64,000 nt of DNA from NCBI RefSeq assembly GCF_020509005.1, contig NC_063021.1, forward strand, positions 1,612,001-1,676,000. The letters run 5' to 3'. Positions 63,801 to 64,000 of the stretch are shown piece after piece. The stretch is from Fulvia fulva. Its lineage: Eukaryota; Ascomycota; Dothideomycetes; Mycosphaerellales; Mycosphaerellaceae. A model generated the notes under the pieces. It had not been told where the DNA came from. It saw only the letters and a list, made by a program, of their open reading frames with translations, and ran no database searches. The translations under genes were made by a program, and so were the position numbers. Position 1 is the first letter of the stretch. The number at the start of each line of letters is the position of its first letter.

Positions 63801-64000
63801 GAGATTGTCGGACGCTATAGTAGGACTCGATAACTACTTTTATACCTCGTTACTTTAGCGAGCCGATCATGCCGACTTCCTACTACTCGAAGGCTAGTAT
63901 CTAGTACTACTACCGCCGATGACTATCGAGCCCGATACTATCGAAGCCGATATAGTCGCTAATATAGTCGTAATACCTATATATATATATATAAGGTAGA
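57709..64000 (+). mobile_element. Ty3/gypsy LTR retrotransposon G2, cut by the right window edge
   Basis: A second copy of the G1 family with a 184-bp 5' LTR (57709-57892). Gag (about 58200-60100) includes a capsid-like segment (about 59172-59600: LFNEFKTSKELL, ETFITFYARYSKL, LMLFRNRLN) that G1 lacks. Reverse transcriptase has [19 protein letters not shown] (about 61185-61240) and YLDNVLIFS (about 61485-61510). RNase H has YEIYDKELLAIIKAF (about 62065-62110). Integrase (about 62860-63800) has LSSLYYLETNRQSERTN-like sequence near 63270-63320. Stops are frequent. The 3' end and 3' LTR lie beyond the window. It inserted into gypsy piece I-a. Confidence 0.88.

Noticed and set aside
12605..64000. 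The possibility that constant TAG/TAA stops reflect a recoded genetic code
   Set aside because: The genes at 1-12.6 kb use the standard code, and the stops fall at TGG and CAG-type codons as expected from CpA-to-TpA mutation.
12605..64000. Regional centromere
   Set aside because: A dense RIP-mutated block could be pericentromeric, but no sequence feature seen here shows it. CENP-A or Hi-C data would be needed.

Overview
The window is from a filamentous ascomycete. The genes have short GT-AG introns of about 50-70 bp (one of 311 bp), a HET-domain protein and a GH43 galactanase with a C-terminal carbohydrate-binding domain. They end abruptly at about 12.6 kb against a 51-kb block of repeats in which CpA/TpG has been turned almost completely into TpA while CpG is kept. 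That is the signature of repeat-induced point mutation (RIP). The mix suggests a Pezizomycotina fungus, perhaps a dothideomycete; that last step is a guess.

Gene island (1-12.6 kb), left to right: a broken class-3 aldehyde dehydrogenase cut by the left edge; a three-exon reticulon-like ER-shaping protein; a three-exon omega-like glutathione transferase; convergent with it, a three-exon ubiquitin-conjugating enzyme of the UBE2C/Ubc11 type; a HET-domain protein whose frame changes near 7.7 kb; a three-exon multipass membrane protein of unknown function; and, convergent with that, a secreted GH43 exo-beta-1,3-galactanase-like enzyme. These look like independent housekeeping and accessory genes, not a pathway cluster.

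Repeat block (12.6-64 kb): no host gene was found. It is a nest of mutated transposons that can be ordered by who interrupts whom. Left part: a Fot1/pogo transposase remnant; a Tad1-type LINE (A) split by an opposite LINE (B, 13770-18768) with an 11-bp target duplication; a Copia fragment (J); a LINE (D, minus) split by a nearly full-length LINE (C, 22620-28519) with a 14-bp duplication. Middle: a Copia-type element E1 with 235-bp LTRs; a Ty3/gypsy element F split first by gypsy G1 (35427-42228, duplication cccgc) and again by Copia E2 (45208-49645, duplication taccg); a 5'-truncated LINE H. Right: two minus-strand gypsy pieces sharing one LTR, cut by a second G copy (G2) that runs off the window end.

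All the transposon reading frames carry many stops, so none should be autonomous. The most informative points are the nesting with target duplications, a RIP pattern restricted to one strand in LINEs C and D, complementary internal deletions in E1 and E2, a shared LTR between two gypsy pieces, and a 51-bp motif found beside two unrelated junctions. I did not find a convincing new biological system; the value lies in the insertion and mutation history.
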